64,000 nucleotides of DNA from Photobacterium iliopiscarium. GTDB taxonomy: Bacteria; Pseudomonadota; Gammaproteobacteria; Enterobacterales; Vibrionaceae. This document shows positions 36,514 to 46,575 of this stretch, in pieces. The position numbers and the translations under genes are program-made. Position 1 is the stretch's first letter, and the number at the start of each line of letters is the position of its first letter. The notes beneath the pieces were generated by a model. That model ran no database searches. It was not told the DNA's origin and saw only the letters and a program-made list of their open reading frames with translations. The stretch is taken from contig NZ_PYOO01000001.1 in the NCBI RefSeq assembly GCF_003026395.1, positions 744,001 to 808,000 of the forward strand, given 5' to 3'.

Positions 36514-38589
36514 ATGGAAAACTTTGAAAGCGATTTAATGATATTTTCTAAGGCATTATTGTCGATAAATGATATATCAGGTGTAATTGATTTTTTAAAT
36601 AATGAACGTTTGTTATTTATCGATGCTGATCGTGTTAATATTATTTTAAAAGATGATATAAGCGCTCAATCAATTTTATATTATCAAAATGCAGATAAAA
36701 AGTTTCAACGCTATGATTATTCAGAAGATAGTTTAAGTCTTCATCATGTTGTTTCGTGTGAATATAGCCATTATATTAATGGTGAAGAACTTTATCGTAC
36801 TTTTCCTCAGTTATCTCTCCATCCTGCATACACTAATATTAAAACTTACTGTAAAATACCGCTACTAATAGCTAATCAACAGTTAGGTGCTATTGAATAT
36901 ATTAATCTTCGCTTACCTGATCATGCTGATGTGGAAAAACAATTTAAGCTGTTCAATAATATGGTTGCTGCAATGATCGAACATATTCTTGAGCATCAAA
37001 TTGCGTCTTCGTTGACACAACAATTAAGTAATGAGCATAAGGATTTTCAGTTTTTAGTTGATATTACTAATGCGGTTATTAATCAGAGTTCAAAAAAAGA
37101 ACTGATTGGTTCGTTATTGTGTTTTTTATATCAACGTTTTGGAATGAATGAACTGTCAATTATACAGTCTCAAGATGGTCATTATAATCAATATTCTAGT
37201 GGTAATGCTGACGCTGATGGTGAAATGGATTATCAATGCCATTTTTTCACTGATGATAGTATGATCAAAAACGCTATTGAAAATAATCAAGCAGTTATTT
37301 TGACGGCTACTGATATTTATAAATTAAACCACGATGACAATAGTCCTTATTTTTCATCTTTGGCGAAAAGAGCTTGTATCATACCCATGATATTTCGAGG
37401 TCTTACCATCGGTTATATTTGTTATGTCAAACCCGTAGAAACACCATTTCAACTGACTGAAATTGAATTATTTAAACAAATATCAGCTCGGGTCGCATTA
37501 GCGATACACAGTATAAAAGTGCATCAATCAGCAACACCACATCGATCTAAGACCAAGTTTATTAGTATTGAAGACAGTTATGATGAACATACTATTTTTG
37601 ATGACATCATCAGTCAAAGTGAAGTGATGAACAAGGTATTGGAGCAAGTTGCATTAGTCGCAAGTTGTGACAGTACTGTGTTGATTTTAGGTGAGTCAGG
37701 TACCGGTAAAGAATTGATTGCGCGTGCGATTCATAAAATGAGTCATCGCAGTAAAACTGACATGGTCAAGATGAACTGTGCCGCGATCCCTAGTGGCCTA
37801 TTTGAAAGTGAATTATTTGGTCACGAACGTGGCGCATTTACAGGTGCAGTCACGCAACGTGTCGGTCGGTTTGAGCAAGCGCATAAAGGCACACTATTTC
37901 TTGATGAAATTGGTGATATGCCATTAGAGTTACAGCCCAAATTATTACGTGTTTTACAAGAAAATGAAATTGAACGACTCGGCAAAAACCAGTTGATCAG
38001 TATCGATGTACGCGTTGTTGTGGCGACCAATGTCAATTTATTGGAAATGGTACAACAGAAACAATTTCGCAACGATTTGTATTATCGCTTAAATGTTTTC
38101 CCGATTGAGATTCCGCCGTTACGTGAGCGAGCAGAAGATATTCCCTTATTGGTTAAACATTTTACCCGTGAATTAGCGAAGAAAATGGGAAAAAACATTA
38201 CCTCAATTGCGGTTGAAGATATGCATGTTATGCAGCAATTTTCATGGCCGGGTAATGTGCGTGAATTACGTAATGTGATTGAACGGTCGGTTATTTTAAC
38301 CCGTGGGCAGGTGCTTAATGTGCCAACACAAGAATTGGTGTCGTTACCGTCAACATTGGTAACTACAGTCATTGAACCTGTCACCGAATCGATCATATTA
38401 CCAACATCTGTTAAATCACCATCACCGATGATTGATAAGCAAATGATAGTGGATGCATTAATACGTTGTGGTGGTGTAATTGCAGGTCCCAACGGTGCAG
38501 CTAATCAATTGGGATTAAAGCGGACAACGCTATTATCTCGCATGCAAAAAATGGGCTTAAATAGCCAAGATTATCGTTTGATTAACTGA
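36514..38589 (+). CDS. fhlA: Formate hydrogenlyase transcriptional activator FhlA
   Basis: FhlA senses formate through its N-terminal GAF domains and activates sigma-54 promoters of hyc and hydN-fdhF. From 36514 it has 691 residues, the length of enterobacterial FhlA (692); an ATG at 36457 would add 19. Two GAF-like domains occupy about 1-350. The AAA+ domain follows with Walker A GESGTGKE (near 396), the sigma-54 contact loop GAFTGA (near 440), Walker [11 protein letters not shown] (near 463) and an arginine-finger region. The C-terminal Fis-type helix-turn-helix contains [20 protein letters not shown]. It lacks a receiver domain, as expected. A perfect FNR-type site lies upstream. Confidence 0.95.
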   Translation: MENFESDLMIFSKALLSINDISGVIDFLNNERLLFIDADRVNIILKDDISAQSILYYQNADKKFQRYDYSEDSLSLHHVVSCEYSHYINGEELYRTFPQLSLHPAYTNIKTYCKIPLLIANQQLGAIEYINLRLPDHADVEKQFKLFNNMVAAMIEHILEHQIASSLTQQLSNEHKDFQFLVDITNAVINQSSKKELIGSLLCFLYQRFGMNELSIIQSQDGHYNQYSSGNADADGEMDYQCHFFTDDSMIKNAIENNQAVILTATDIYKLNHDDNSPYFSSLAKRACIIPMIFRGLTIGYICYVKPVETPFQLTEIELFKQISARVALAIHSIKVHQSATPHRSKTKFISIEDSYDEHTIFDDIISQSEVMNKVLEQVALVASCDSTVLILGESGTGKELIARAIHKMSHRSKTDMVKMNCAAIPSGLFESELFGHERGAFTGAVTQRVGRFEQAHKGTLFLDEIGDMPLELQPKLLRVLQENEIERLGKNQLISIDVRVVVATNVNLLEMVQQKQFRNDLYYRLNVFPIEIPPLRERAEDIPLLVKHFTRELAKKMGKNITSIAVEDMHVMQQFSWPGNVRELRNVIERSVILTRGQVLNVPTQELVSLPSTLVTTVIEPVTESIILPTSVKSPSPMIDKQMIVDALIRCGGVIAGPNGAANQLGLKRTTLLSRMQKMGLNSQDYRLIN

Positions 38590-38639
38590 ATATTATAAAT
38601 AAAACAATGAATGTCGTAATAGATAAGTAAAGGAAAAAG

Positions 38640-39473
38640 ATGTTGAACACCTTAGAAGCGTTACCGGAATCGATGTTTTGTAATGCGAGTGAACGTCCTA
38701 TTGTACGTTACCGTAAAGGTAAAAGTGATTGTAATGAACTTGATTACATCATTGAAGAAACGCCGGTTGCCATTGCTTTTAATGGTGTTGCTTACACTGT
38801 AATGATGTGTACACCTAATGATCTAGAACAGTTTGCGATTGGTTTTTCGTTATCAGAAGGAATTATCGATCATCATCGTGATATTCATGATATTGAAATG
38901 ACACCAACCTGTGATGGTATTAATATTAATGTCACTATTGCTAACCGCTGTGTTGCACGTTTACAACAAAAACGTCGCTCATTAGCCGGGCTAACAGGAT
39001 GTGGTATTTGTGGCGAAGAAAAATTAGAAACGGTATGCCGAGTATTAGACCCAGTACCATCATCAGTACACTTTGATTTGAGTTACCTTGATTCTGTATT
39101 ACAACAATTATTACGTAAACAACAATTGAATCAATTAACAGGCTCAGCACATGCTGCGGTGTATATTGATAATCAAGGTCAAGTCGCTGCAATTTTTGAA
39201 GATGTAGGGCGTCACATTGCATTAGATAAATTAGTGGGCTGTATCCATCAACGACAGTTAACGGGTGGGGTGGTTTTAGTCACTAGTCGCGCTAGTTTTG
39301 AAATGGTTCAAAAAGCAGCCGCTGCGGGTGTTGAAGTGCTGCTAGCGATTTCATCAGCAACTAAAATGGCGGTGGATTTGGCAGAAAAACTTAATCTAAC
39401 GTTATTGGGTCATTGTCGTAATGGTCGTGCAGATGCTTATACGCATTCTGAGCGTATTACAGGGATGATTTAA
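38640..39473 (+). CDS. fdhD: Formate dehydrogenase sulfurtransferase FdhD
   Basis: FdhD transfers sulfur from IscS to the molybdenum cofactor of formate dehydrogenases, which is essential for FdhF activity. The 277 residues equal the Escherichia coli length. The catalytic cysteines are in TGCGICGEEKLE (near residue 120), and the nucleotide/cofactor-binding core includes AIFEDVGRHIALDKLVG near 183. An AAGGAAAAAG site precedes the ATG; it starts 50 bases after fhlA with no terminator between, so co-transcription is likely. A weak terminator-like hairpin follows. Confidence 0.96.
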   Translation: MLNTLEALPESMFCNASERPIVRYRKGKSDCNELDYIIEETPVAIAFNGVAYTVMMCTPNDLEQFAIGFSLSEGIIDHHRDIHDIEMTPTCDGININVTIANRCVARLQQKRRSLAGLTGCGICGEEKLETVCRVLDPVPSSVHFDLSYLDSVLQQLLRKQQLNQLTGSAHAAVYIDNQGQVAAIFEDVGRHIALDKLVGCIHQRQLTGGVVLVTSRASFEMVQKAAAAGVEVLLAISSATKMAVDLAEKLNLTLLGHCRNGRADAYTHSERITGMI

Positions 39474-39537
39474 TCACGCTTAGGCATTGAATTTAATACT
39501 AATGAGTAAGTCCTCCTATTACTGATTAGTAATAAAT

Positions 39538-39557
39538 AGCCCGTTAAATCGGGTTTT
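39538..39557 (+). terminator. Weak terminator after fdhD
   Basis: AGCCCG/TCGGGT with a short loop and four T residues, 65 bases after the stop codon and just before the hupE ribosome site. Confidence 0.4.
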
Positions 39558-39585
39558 CATTCTATTATACTAAGGATAAATATAA

Positions 39586-40173
39586 ATGAAATTTAAACAT
39601 CTTGTTGCCGGTGCGCTTACTCTTTTTTCACCCCTCGTTTTAGCACACCCAGGTCACATCGGTTCTCATACAACCACTGGTTTTATGACAGGTTTTGTAC
39701 ATCCATTTACGGGGCTTGATCACTTATCTGTAATGATCGGTGTTGGTTTATTGGCGGCGTTGATTGGCGGTAAAGCAGTATCACGTTTACCAATGGCATT
39801 TGTTGGGATTATGGTTGTTGGTGGCGCATTAGGTGTGGCTGGTATGGTGTTACCTGGTATTGAAATGGGTATCGCTTTATCTGTTATTGGAATGGGTGCA
39901 ATGTTATTAGCTGGTGGTCGTATGTCAGAGAAACTGGCAACGGGCTTAGTAATGGCATTCGCATTATTCCACGGTATGGCACATGGTATGGAAATGCCTC
40001 TTGATGCACAAGCACTAGAGTATTTTAGTGGTTTTGTTGTAGCAACGGCAATCTTACATGTATCAGGTATTGCATTAGGTAAGTTCGTCATGACATCAGC
40101 AATCAATCAACGTGTAATGCGCGTAGTTGGCATTGTTATGGCAGCCTTTGGTGGCATATTAATGCTGTCGTAA
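39586..40173 (+). CDS. hupE: HupE/UreJ-type nickel permease
   Basis: HupE/UreJ proteins supply nickel to hydrogenases or ureases. The 195-residue protein has an N-terminal signal-like helix ending LAHPGH, then about six membrane segments. The family motif HPFTGLDHLSVM (near residue 33), expected to bind metal through its histidines and Asp, is present, and a second histidine motif FHGMAHGMEMP near 128 follows. An AAGGATAAA ribosome site precedes the ATG. Position between fdhD and hypF argues for nickel delivery to the HycE hydrogenase rather than to a urease, of which no gene is in view. Confidence 0.92.
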   Translation: MKFKHLVAGALTLFSPLVLAHPGHIGSHTTTGFMTGFVHPFTGLDHLSVMIGVGLLAALIGGKAVSRLPMAFVGIMVVGGALGVAGMVLPGIEMGIALSVIGMGAMLLAGGRMSEKLATGLVMAFALFHGMAHGMEMPLDAQALEYFSGFVVATAILHVSGIALGKFVMTSAINQRVMRVVGIVMAAFGGILMLS

Positions 40174-40191
40174 TTTAGCTGGAAAATCGCA

Positions 40192-42591
40192 GTGAAAGAC
40201 AACTTTGCACGACAATATATTCATATTACCGGCATTGTACAAGGGGTCGGTTTCCGCCCCTTTGTCTACCAACTGGCGCTGCAATATGCGTTAGTTGGGT
40301 GGGTAATTAATGATTCAGAAGGGGTAAAAATAGATGCTCAAGGTTGCACTGATAATCTTGAACAATTTATTATTGAACTTCAGCAACAAGCGCCACCGTT
40401 AAGTCGTATCGATCAAATGACAGTGACGCCATTATCATTATGGCTCGTCGCAGAAAAGCCAACAGTATTTAGTATCGAGAAAAGTCAGCATTGTGATAGT
40501 ACCACGGTGTGTGTTTCTCCCGATCAAGGGCTTTGTAATGCCTGTAAACAAGACATTGCGAATCCTACCTCGCGTTATTACCACTATCCTTTTACTAATT
40601 GTACCCATTGTGGACCTCGTTATAGCATTACTCGTGCGTTGCCCTACGACCGTGTATCGACCAGTATGGCACGTTTTGCATTGTGCAGTGATTGCCAGCA
40701 AGCGTATGAAAATCCACTCGATCGTCGTTATCATGCTCAGCCAATAAGTTGTGCTGTTTGTGGGCCGTGGACGCGGTTTATTGATTACCATGATGATGTT
40801 GTATCAGATGAATTAACCCAACAAGCGGCCATTAATCAATTAGCCAAACGTCTTCAAGCAGGGGCGGTGGTTGCGATTAAAGGATTGGGCGGTTTTCATC
40901 TTGTTTGTGATGGCACTAATACTGATGCTGTTGCACAGTTACGGCATATTAAGCATCGCCAACAAAAACCATTAGCAGTGATGGTCGCCGATATTGAGAC
41001 CGCACAACAATTGGTGATAGGTGAGCAGATTGAATGGCAAGCATTGGATTCTCAAGCTCGTCCTATCGTGTTGATGCATAAGCCTCAAGCCGTGACTTAT
41101 AGTACCTGTGACGATGATGTTGCCGTTAATGTCGCGATGAATGTAGCACCGAATGTGCCTTATTTAGGGGTAATGCTGCCTTATACACCACTGCATTATT
41201 TATTGTTTACCGCATTGGCGGAAATTAATGCTACCCCAGTGTTAGTCATGACTAGCGCTAATGTGTCTGGCATGCCTATTGCGACAGATATTGAGCAAAT
41301 TAAACACCAATTTTGGGGTGCGATTGATAGCGTACTTGATCATAATCGTCCGATTGTTCATGCCTGTGATGACAGTGTGGTTCACTATGCGGGTGGGAAA
41401 ATGCGTACTTTACGTATGGCGCGTGGTTATGCACCTTATAGTCAATTTGGTCATAAATCCGAGACAATAACGTTAGCATTAGGCGCACAACAAAAATCAA
41501 CGATAGCCTTAGCCTTACCTCAACAATGGGTCTTGTCGCCTTATATTGGTGATCTTAATAACCTTGATACAGAGCAGCGTTATCAGCAAACCGTGATAGA
41601 TCTGCAAGGGTTATATCAAGTGACAGCGCCACAACTTGTGTGTGATAAGCATGCGAGTTACTTTTCTTCAGATTATTCTAAGCAATTGATTTCAAAGTCT
41701 AAAGCACCATTAAAATTATTGCAAGTACAGCATCATCATGCGCATGTTTTAGCGGTGATGGCTGAATTTAATCTCACTCAGCCAGTGCTTGGCTTTACCT
41801 TTGATGGCACCGGTCAAGGGGATGATGGCACGGTGTGGGGCGGTGAGGTGTTATTAACATCATGCCAAGATTATCAGCGCATTGGTTATTTACGTCCATT
41901 TCGTCTTTTAGGCGGTGAAAAAGCAATCAAAGAACCTGCACGATTATTATTTGCGATGTTACTTGAATGTTATTGCCTTGATGATATTAAAGCGATGCAA
42001 CTCAGTGCTTTTTCTTCATGGAATGACTTTTATTTCAATAATTTATATCGATTATGGCAAAGTGGTAGCCGTTCACCTTATACCTCATCAATGGGGCGAT
42101 TTATTGATGCTTGGGCTTGCTTATTGGGGCTGGTTGATAAGGTTGATTATGAAGGTCAATGTGGGTTGCTGTTAGAACAAGCAGCCAAACAAGAACTGTG
42201 CCATATCCCCTTATCTTTTCAGATTACCGAGAATGGTATCATTGATTGGCAGCCGTTATTAGCACATGTATTACCGCTTGTGGGTGAAATAAAGGACGAA
42301 CAGCGTCAGATCTGGATTAACAGTTTAGCGCATAGTGTTTTTATGGCGATCGCAAAAATGATGGTCACTATTGCGGAACAGTATCCTCATTATGCGGTTG
42401 TTCTTGGCGGTGGTGTTTTTCAAAATCGAGTATTAGTTGATCAAATTTATGATCAATTCTCTACACACCCACAACCGTTATATTGTGGTGAAAAACTACC
42501 GTCAAATGATGGTGCAATTGCAGCGGGACAACTGTGGTGTGCACTTCACCATCATCATATCGATTCGATCGTCGAATCTCAGGAATCGTAG
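40192..42591 (+). CDS. hypF: Carbamoyltransferase HypF
   Basis: HypF makes the cyanide ligands of the NiFe site from carbamoyl phosphate, handing thiocarboxamide to HypE. The start is GTG at 40192, 18 bases after hupE. The 799-residue protein has an N-terminal acylphosphatase domain (ITGIVQGVGFRPFVYQLA near residue 11), two zinc fingers (CNACKQ...CTHCGP and CSDCQQ...CAVCGP, about 115-200), a YrdC-like domain (about 210-400) and a Kae1-like carbamoyltransferase domain with HHHAHVLAVMAEF near 512 and FDGTGQGDDGTVWGGE near 535. Somewhat longer than the Escherichia coli enzyme (750). Confidence 0.96.
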   Translation: MKDNFARQYIHITGIVQGVGFRPFVYQLALQYALVGWVINDSEGVKIDAQGCTDNLEQFIIELQQQAPPLSRIDQMTVTPLSLWLVAEKPTVFSIEKSQHCDSTTVCVSPDQGLCNACKQDIANPTSRYYHYPFTNCTHCGPRYSITRALPYDRVSTSMARFALCSDCQQAYENPLDRRYHAQPISCAVCGPWTRFIDYHDDVVSDELTQQAAINQLAKRLQAGAVVAIKGLGGFHLVCDGTNTDAVAQLRHIKHRQQKPLAVMVADIETAQQLVIGEQIEWQALDSQARPIVLMHKPQAVTYSTCDDDVAVNVAMNVAPNVPYLGVMLPYTPLHYLLFTALAEINATPVLVMTSANVSGMPIATDIEQIKHQFWGAIDSVLDHNRPIVHACDDSVVHYAGGKMRTLRMARGYAPYSQFGHKSETITLALGAQQKSTIALALPQQWVLSPYIGDLNNLDTEQRYQQTVIDLQGLYQVTAPQLVCDKHASYFSSDYSKQLISKSKAPLKLLQVQHHHAHVLAVMAEFNLTQPVLGFTFDGTGQGDDGTVWGGEVLLTSCQDYQRIGYLRPFRLLGGEKAIKEPARLLFAMLLECYCLDDIKAMQLSAFSSWNDFYFNNLYRLWQSGSRSPYTSSMGRFIDAWACLLGLVDKVDYEGQCGLLLEQAAKQELCHIPLSFQITENGIIDWQPLLAHVLPLVGEIKDEQRQIWINSLAHSVFMAIAKMMVTIAEQYPHYAVVLGGGVFQNRVLVDQIYDQFSTHPQPLYCGEKLPSNDGAIAAGQLWCALHHHHIDSIVESQES

Positions 42592-42593
42592 TC

Positions 42594-42935
42594 ATGCATG
42601 AATTATCACTAAGTATAAATACGGTTGATACCGTGGTTGAACAAGCTAAGAAACAAGGGTTTAAACGAGTGACAAGTGTGACTCTTGCTATCGGTACATT
42701 GTCATGTATTGAACCTCAAGCACTAGCGACTGGGTTTGAGTTTGCAAGTCGTGGCACTATTGCAGAAGATGCAATATTGAAGATTGAACCTGTTGCTGCG
42801 CGGGTCTGGTGTTTAGATTGTCAGCAACATGTAGAAATTCCTGAGCGGGGAGTTAGTTGCCCACGCTGTCATGGTTATCAACTTAAAGTTGAAACTGGAG
42901 AAGAATTAATGATTAAACATATCGAGGTTGAATAA
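42594..42935 (+). CDS. hypA: Hydrogenase nickel incorporation protein HypA
   Basis: HypA delivers nickel, together with HypB, to the hydrogenase large subunit. The start at 42594 gives MHELSLS, where His2 is the nickel ligand of the family; in-frame sequence before it lies inside hypF. The 113-residue protein has a zinc site formed by CLDCQQ (near residue 73) and CPRCHG (near 90). An AGGAA sequence lies upstream. One base separates it from the hypB start, so the pair is co-translated. Confidence 0.96.
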   Translation: MHELSLSINTVDTVVEQAKKQGFKRVTSVTLAIGTLSCIEPQALATGFEFASRGTIAEDAILKIEPVAARVWCLDCQQHVEIPERGVSCPRCHGYQLKVETGEELMIKHIEVE

Positions 42936-42936
42936 T

Positions 42937-44031
42937 ATGTGTAACGTATGCGGCTGCGGCGATAGTCGAATTGAAGGTCATTCTCATGAACACCATTCTC
43001 ACGAAGATAGACATGAGCATCATGATCACAGCCATGATGAACATCATCATCACGAACATCCACACCAGCATAACGATCAATTAGCGGCAGAAGTACCACA
43101 ATCAGTTGTGATTCACCACCACTATCACCATCAGGGTGATGTTCATCATCATGTTCATTATTCTTTGCCTGCTGGTGTTATGCCACAGCAAGACACGCAT
43201 GGACATCATCATGAGCATGAAAATGATCACGTACATTCACATGATCACGACCATAACCATGATCATCATGCCGATCATCACCATCATCAAGTACAGCATC
43301 AACCTGAGCATTTAGAAACGGGTGATTTACACTATGGAAAAGGTGAAGCGGAAGTTCATGTGGCTGGCGTATCACAGCGACAGTTATTAACATTAGAAAT
43401 GGACATTCTGGGTAATAATAATCAGCTAGCGGCGCATAACCGTGAGCATTTTATTGAAAACCGACAATTAGTGCTTAATTTAGTCTCAAGTCCCGGTTCT
43501 GGTAAAACAACCTTATTAACCGAAACCTTAATGATACTAAAAGATCAGTGTGCTTGTGCTGTGATCGAAGGTGATCAACAAACTAGCAATGATGCCGATC
43601 GTATTCGAGCAACCGCTGTTCCTGCTATTCAGGTTAATACAGGTAAAGGTTGTCACCTTGATGCACAAATGATCCATGATGCTTATCATCAACTTGCAAT
43701 TAATGAACCTGGTTTTTTGTTTATTGAAAATGTAGGTAATTTAGTTTGCCCTGCAAGCTTTGATCTCGGTGAAGCCTCTAAAGTTGCGATTTTATCGGTG
43801 ACGGAAGGTGAGGATAAACCGCTTAAATACCCAAATATGTTTGCAGCCGCTGATTTAATGATTATCAATAAAGTTGATTTATTGCCTTATGTTGATGTCA
43901 ATATAGATGATTGCATTGCTAATGCACGGAAAGTGAATCCTACTATTCAGGTTATTAAATTATCAGCAAAAACCGGTGAAGGGATGGATGCATGGTTTAA
44001 CTGGTTAAACGAAAACAGACAACAATTGTAA
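42937..44031 (+). CDS. hypB: Hydrogenase nickel GTPase HypB with long histidine-rich region
   Basis: HypB uses GTP to insert nickel into HycE. The ATG at 42937 gives MCNVCGCGD, matching the CXXCGC nickel site of enterobacterial HypB; a TTG nine bases earlier is possible but unlikely. The 364-residue protein has a His-rich stretch at residues about 17-122 containing several dozen histidines in runs such as [13 protein letters not shown], far longer than in Escherichia coli. This may store nickel. The GTPase domain follows with [11 protein letters not shown] (P-loop, near 188), [23 protein letters not shown] with the metal-site Cys and His, and NKVDLLPY. Last gene of the nickel set; hypC, hypD and hypE are absent here. 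Confidence 0.96.
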   Translation: MCNVCGCGDSRIEGHSHEHHSHEDRHEHHDHSHDEHHHHEHPHQHNDQLAAEVPQSVVIHHHYHHQGDVHHHVHYSLPAGVMPQQDTHGHHHEHENDHVHSHDHDHNHDHHADHHHHQVQHQPEHLETGDLHYGKGEAEVHVAGVSQRQLLTLEMDILGNNNQLAAHNREHFIENRQLVLNLVSSPGSGKTTLLTETLMILKDQCACAVIEGDQQTSNDADRIRATAVPAIQVNTGKGCHLDAQMIHDAYHQLAINEPGFLFIENVGNLVCPASFDLGEASKVAILSVTEGEDKPLKYPNMFAAADLMIINKVDLLPYVDVNIDDCIANARKVNPTIQVIKLSAKTGEGMDAWFNWLNENRQQL

Positions 44032-44057
44032 TTACGTAACGTATTTTATTTGTTATT

Positions 44058-44098
44058 AAAATGCTGTAAATATACTTTGTATATATACAGCATTTTTA
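44058..44098 (+). terminator. Terminator after hypB
   Basis: AAAATGCTGTA pairs with TACAGCATTTT, with an AT-rich inner stem and loop and a T run, 27 bases after the stop codon. Ends the hydrogenase island. Confidence 0.8.
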
Positions 44099-44296
44099 AT
44101 ATTTTAAATATGTGAGAGATATTTAAAGTTAATTAGTGATAGTGTTCAAAAAACCATTAAAATAAACAAATTATTACTATCATTTTTTTTATTTATCTAT
44201 ACAATCCCGCGCAAACAAGCTAACAGAGCCCAAGCGTGCACCTACGTTATGTCTCTTATTAGTAACAATCTTGATGATCAATAACGTAAGTAGCCA

Positions 44297-44599
44297 ATGA
44301 AAAAATACGCTTTTGTTACCGCATTATTATTATTAGCCGGCTGTGATATTACAACTGAAACACGTCTACCGCCGACGGCTAAAGATATTGAAATGTGCCA
44401 ACAACGGATCGCTGTTAAAACAAATTATATCGTTACTGCAATGTCTGATAACAGTGTGGACAATAAATCGAAGGATAACCGTGGTTGGGTATACGTTAAT
44501 TATCAAAAAGATAACAATCGTGGTTATTTAAAGTTTCGATGTAACGTAAATTATGTTGAGGTTTGGGCCGCAGGTGCTGCGATGTGGACTGGCTTATAA
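44297..44599 (+). CDS. Small lipoprotein (100 aa), unknown
   Basis: The product has a lipoprotein signal with lipobox LAGC (Cys 16) and a mature part of about 85 residues containing two cysteines (CQQR and FRCNV). Its final segment VEVWAAGAAMWTGL is mildly hydrophobic. A GTAAG sequence is a poor ribosome site, so the start is less certain. It stands alone between two terminators with an AT-rich leader of about 200 bases in which I see no specific element. Family not recognised. Located in the inner face of the outer membrane or the outer face of the inner membrane. Confidence 0.65.
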   Translation: MKKYAFVTALLLLAGCDITTETRLPPTAKDIEMCQQRIAVKTNYIVTAMSDNSVDNKSKDNRGWVYVNYQKDNNRGYLKFRCNVNYVEVWAAGAAMWTGL

Positions 44600-44611
44600 A
44601 TGATTATTAAG

Positions 44612-44645
44612 ATGCTCATACTTATTGATAGTATGAGCATTTTTG
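44612..44645 (+). terminator. Terminator after the small lipoprotein gene
   Basis: Perfect 10-base stem ATGCTCATAC/GTATGAGCAT with a 9-base loop, then TTTTTG; 12 bases after the stop codon. It may also act for the converging gene. Confidence 0.85.
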
Positions 44646-44662
44646 TATGCATGGATTTTGAT

Positions 44663-45319
44663 CTAAAGGTGTGCACTTGTAAGTAGTTTTGGAAACAGTG
44701 TATGTTTATCATACTGATAACTGATAACGTACTCACCATTAATGGCCATAGCTAAAAAATAAAGTAGTTCATAACAATGCTTTTTCTTCACAAAATTTTC
44801 AATCGTTTTTAATGTAATTGCATTACTTAATGTTATTGGAAGATCACAATATGGCGTTATAAATAAGCGTTTATCCTCTTCAATTTGCGGCACTACTTCT
44901 GTTATATCTTCATCATTATAGATTAAGTGTGCGGTATTATTTTTTGTTAATGGATGTTTAATCACTCGTTGGATAATAGAATAACTTTCATATTCAGCCC
45001 AGCAATATAAAATATTACCGAATAATGCAATGGCTTGTTTTTCAATTTCAATATAATAAGGATCAAGCTTTTCTAGAGGTACAATACCATTAATTTCTTG
45101 TGCGTAATCACTAGTAATACATTGGTATAGGTTGTCGGTTTGTAGTGGCATTAAGTGATTAATTGTCTGTATTCGAGTCGAAACTAATGTAGCAAAGAAA
45201 TCATTATCGTCATTTAAATGGATATGCTCATCAATAAATCGCAGGAAATTTGTCTGCAATGTTAGTTGATGATGAGAGCTTAAAGGGATAGCTGAATTCT
45301 TGATTACATTGGTGTACAT
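44663..45319 (-). CDS. Hypothetical protein (218 aa)
   Basis: No family recognised. The 218-residue product has no signal peptide and no clear membrane segment. It is mixed alpha/beta with an acidic patch (HLNDDNDFF, NDEDITEV) and ends in KHCYELLYFLAMAINGEYV then a basic C-terminus. An upstream ribosome site is weak. It is transcribed toward the small lipoprotein gene, with its end near a shared terminator. Probably a cytoplasmic protein of unknown role. Confidence 0.6.
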   Translation of the reverse strand: MYTNVIKNSAIPLSSHHQLTLQTNFLRFIDEHIHLNDDNDFFATLVSTRIQTINHLMPLQTDNLYQCITSDYAQEINGIVPLEKLDPYYIEIEKQAIALFGNILYCWAEYESYSIIQRVIKHPLTKNNTAHLIYNDEDITEVVPQIEEDKRLFITPYCDLPITLSNAITLKTIENFVKKKHCYELLYFLAMAINGEYVISYQYDKHTLFPKLLTSAHL

Positions 45320-45797
45320 TCAATAACCGACTTGAGAAGAAATGATTTATGGATGGATGATAAGTAATTCATTCGCTAATTAATGCACTGGCATGTATAT
45401 AGTGTGATTATCATCAAATAAAATCCATGTCTATTTTATAATTTGTGTATTATGCGCCATTTTAGCATTGATAAGCAATACTTGTATGTTGTAAAAGTAT
45501 TTTTAATGATGAGGATTGTCTTTATTAAATTAAAGAATCGATGAATGTAATCATATTGTTGCATAATGTAATGGGGTGCGAGTTATGATGATATCAGTCG
45601 CAAAAATGATGTGGTTTTAAACCGTGTTAAATTTTTATTTGTGATCAGCCCTGATTCGTTTTTATTTAATATTCTCATTGCTAAATTTGTCGTTATTATG
45701 TTGGAGTGTTTTTTAAACACGGATGTAATAAAAATTAAGTTTGGATAAAACAATGTCGTGCAGGTATTGTTTATTTTATTGATGTTAAAGGAATAAT
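45320..45797. other. Intergenic region between divergent genes, no gene seen
   Basis: About 480 AT-rich bases between a minus-strand gene and a plus-strand gene. A minus-strand open frame over the right half overlaps the exported-protein gene and has no ribosome site, so I do not call it. The region must hold both promoters. Confidence 0.5.
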
Positions 45798-46274
45798 ATG
45801 AGTAAATTTTTTTGGCTTGCTTGGGTTTGTGCCGCAATATTACCTGTTCATGCAAATGCCACTGAATGGAATTCTTCAGGGATTGATGGGCATTATGTTT
45901 TATCATCATTGATTGATGAACAGCAGGGACAACAAAAAATTTTTTTTTCGCTTTATAAAGCAAAATATAACAATAATGGTTTTGAGCGATTTCTAAGTCA
46001 ATGTAACAAAAATGGTTTTGATAAAACGGTTTTAATGACGATCAATGGTCACAAAGTGACAATGGATAAAATTTGTCGTAGAACTGAAGATAGCAAAAAT
46101 TATTGGGTTTTTACGCCAACAACAAATGAAGGATTAGCCTTCTTAATTACACAATTTAAATATACTGAAATTGTTAACATCCATAATGTTTTTGTTAATG
46201 TCTATAATCAAAAAGCAGATTTAAATTTTAAGATTTCAGCTGATGGATTTGTTCAAGCATGGAATAAATCATAA
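45798..46274 (+). CDS. Exported protein of unknown function (158 aa)
   Basis: A signal peptide of about 21 residues (to HANA) follows an AAAGGAATAAT ribosome site. The mature part of about 137 residues has two cysteines (SQCNKNG and KICRRT) that could form a disulfide, and a beta-rich pattern with KIFFSLYKAKYNN and FVNVYNQKADLNFKIS. No known motif. It is a single gene followed by a strong terminator. Likely periplasmic or secreted. I do not recognise the family. Confidence 0.7.
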   Translation: MSKFFWLAWVCAAILPVHANATEWNSSGIDGHYVLSSLIDEQQGQQKIFFSLYKAKYNNNGFERFLSQCNKNGFDKTVLMTINGHKVTMDKICRRTEDSKNYWVFTPTTNEGLAFLITQFKYTEIVNIHNVFVNVYNQKADLNFKISADGFVQAWNKS

Positions 46275-46319
46275 AGGTTACTTTAACGTACATATGCGAT
46301 ATACAGTAAAAGTTAAAGG

Positions 46320-46350
46320 ACGATATCAAATTATTGATATCGTTTTTTTT
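46320..46350 (+). terminator. Terminator after the exported protein
   Basis: Stem ACGATATCAA/TTGATATCGT with a 4-base loop, followed by seven T residues. Confidence 0.88.
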
Positions 46351-46575
46351 ATAATAAAAATATGATTATATAAAATACTCAGGTATAGATTATAAAAACG
46401 ACATTATTATAGGTTGTTATTCGATTGATAGCGTTATGTCTGAGCACAGAAGACAAAGGGTTTGATTACGGAGTTGATAAGCTAAATCAGCTATAGATAA
46501 GAATAATAATCACTTTTACCATCGTTAAAATAAAGATGATCTTGATAAAAGTAGGACGTTATTATTTTATAGAAT

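Noticed and set aside
39720..40106. Minus-strand open frame opposite hupE
   Set aside because: It mirrors the alanine/glycine-rich membrane protein gene and has no ribosome site; a shadow frame.
45583..45963. Minus-strand open frame of 126 codons
   Set aside because: It overlaps the exported-protein gene on the other strand and has no ribosome site or recognisable protein.
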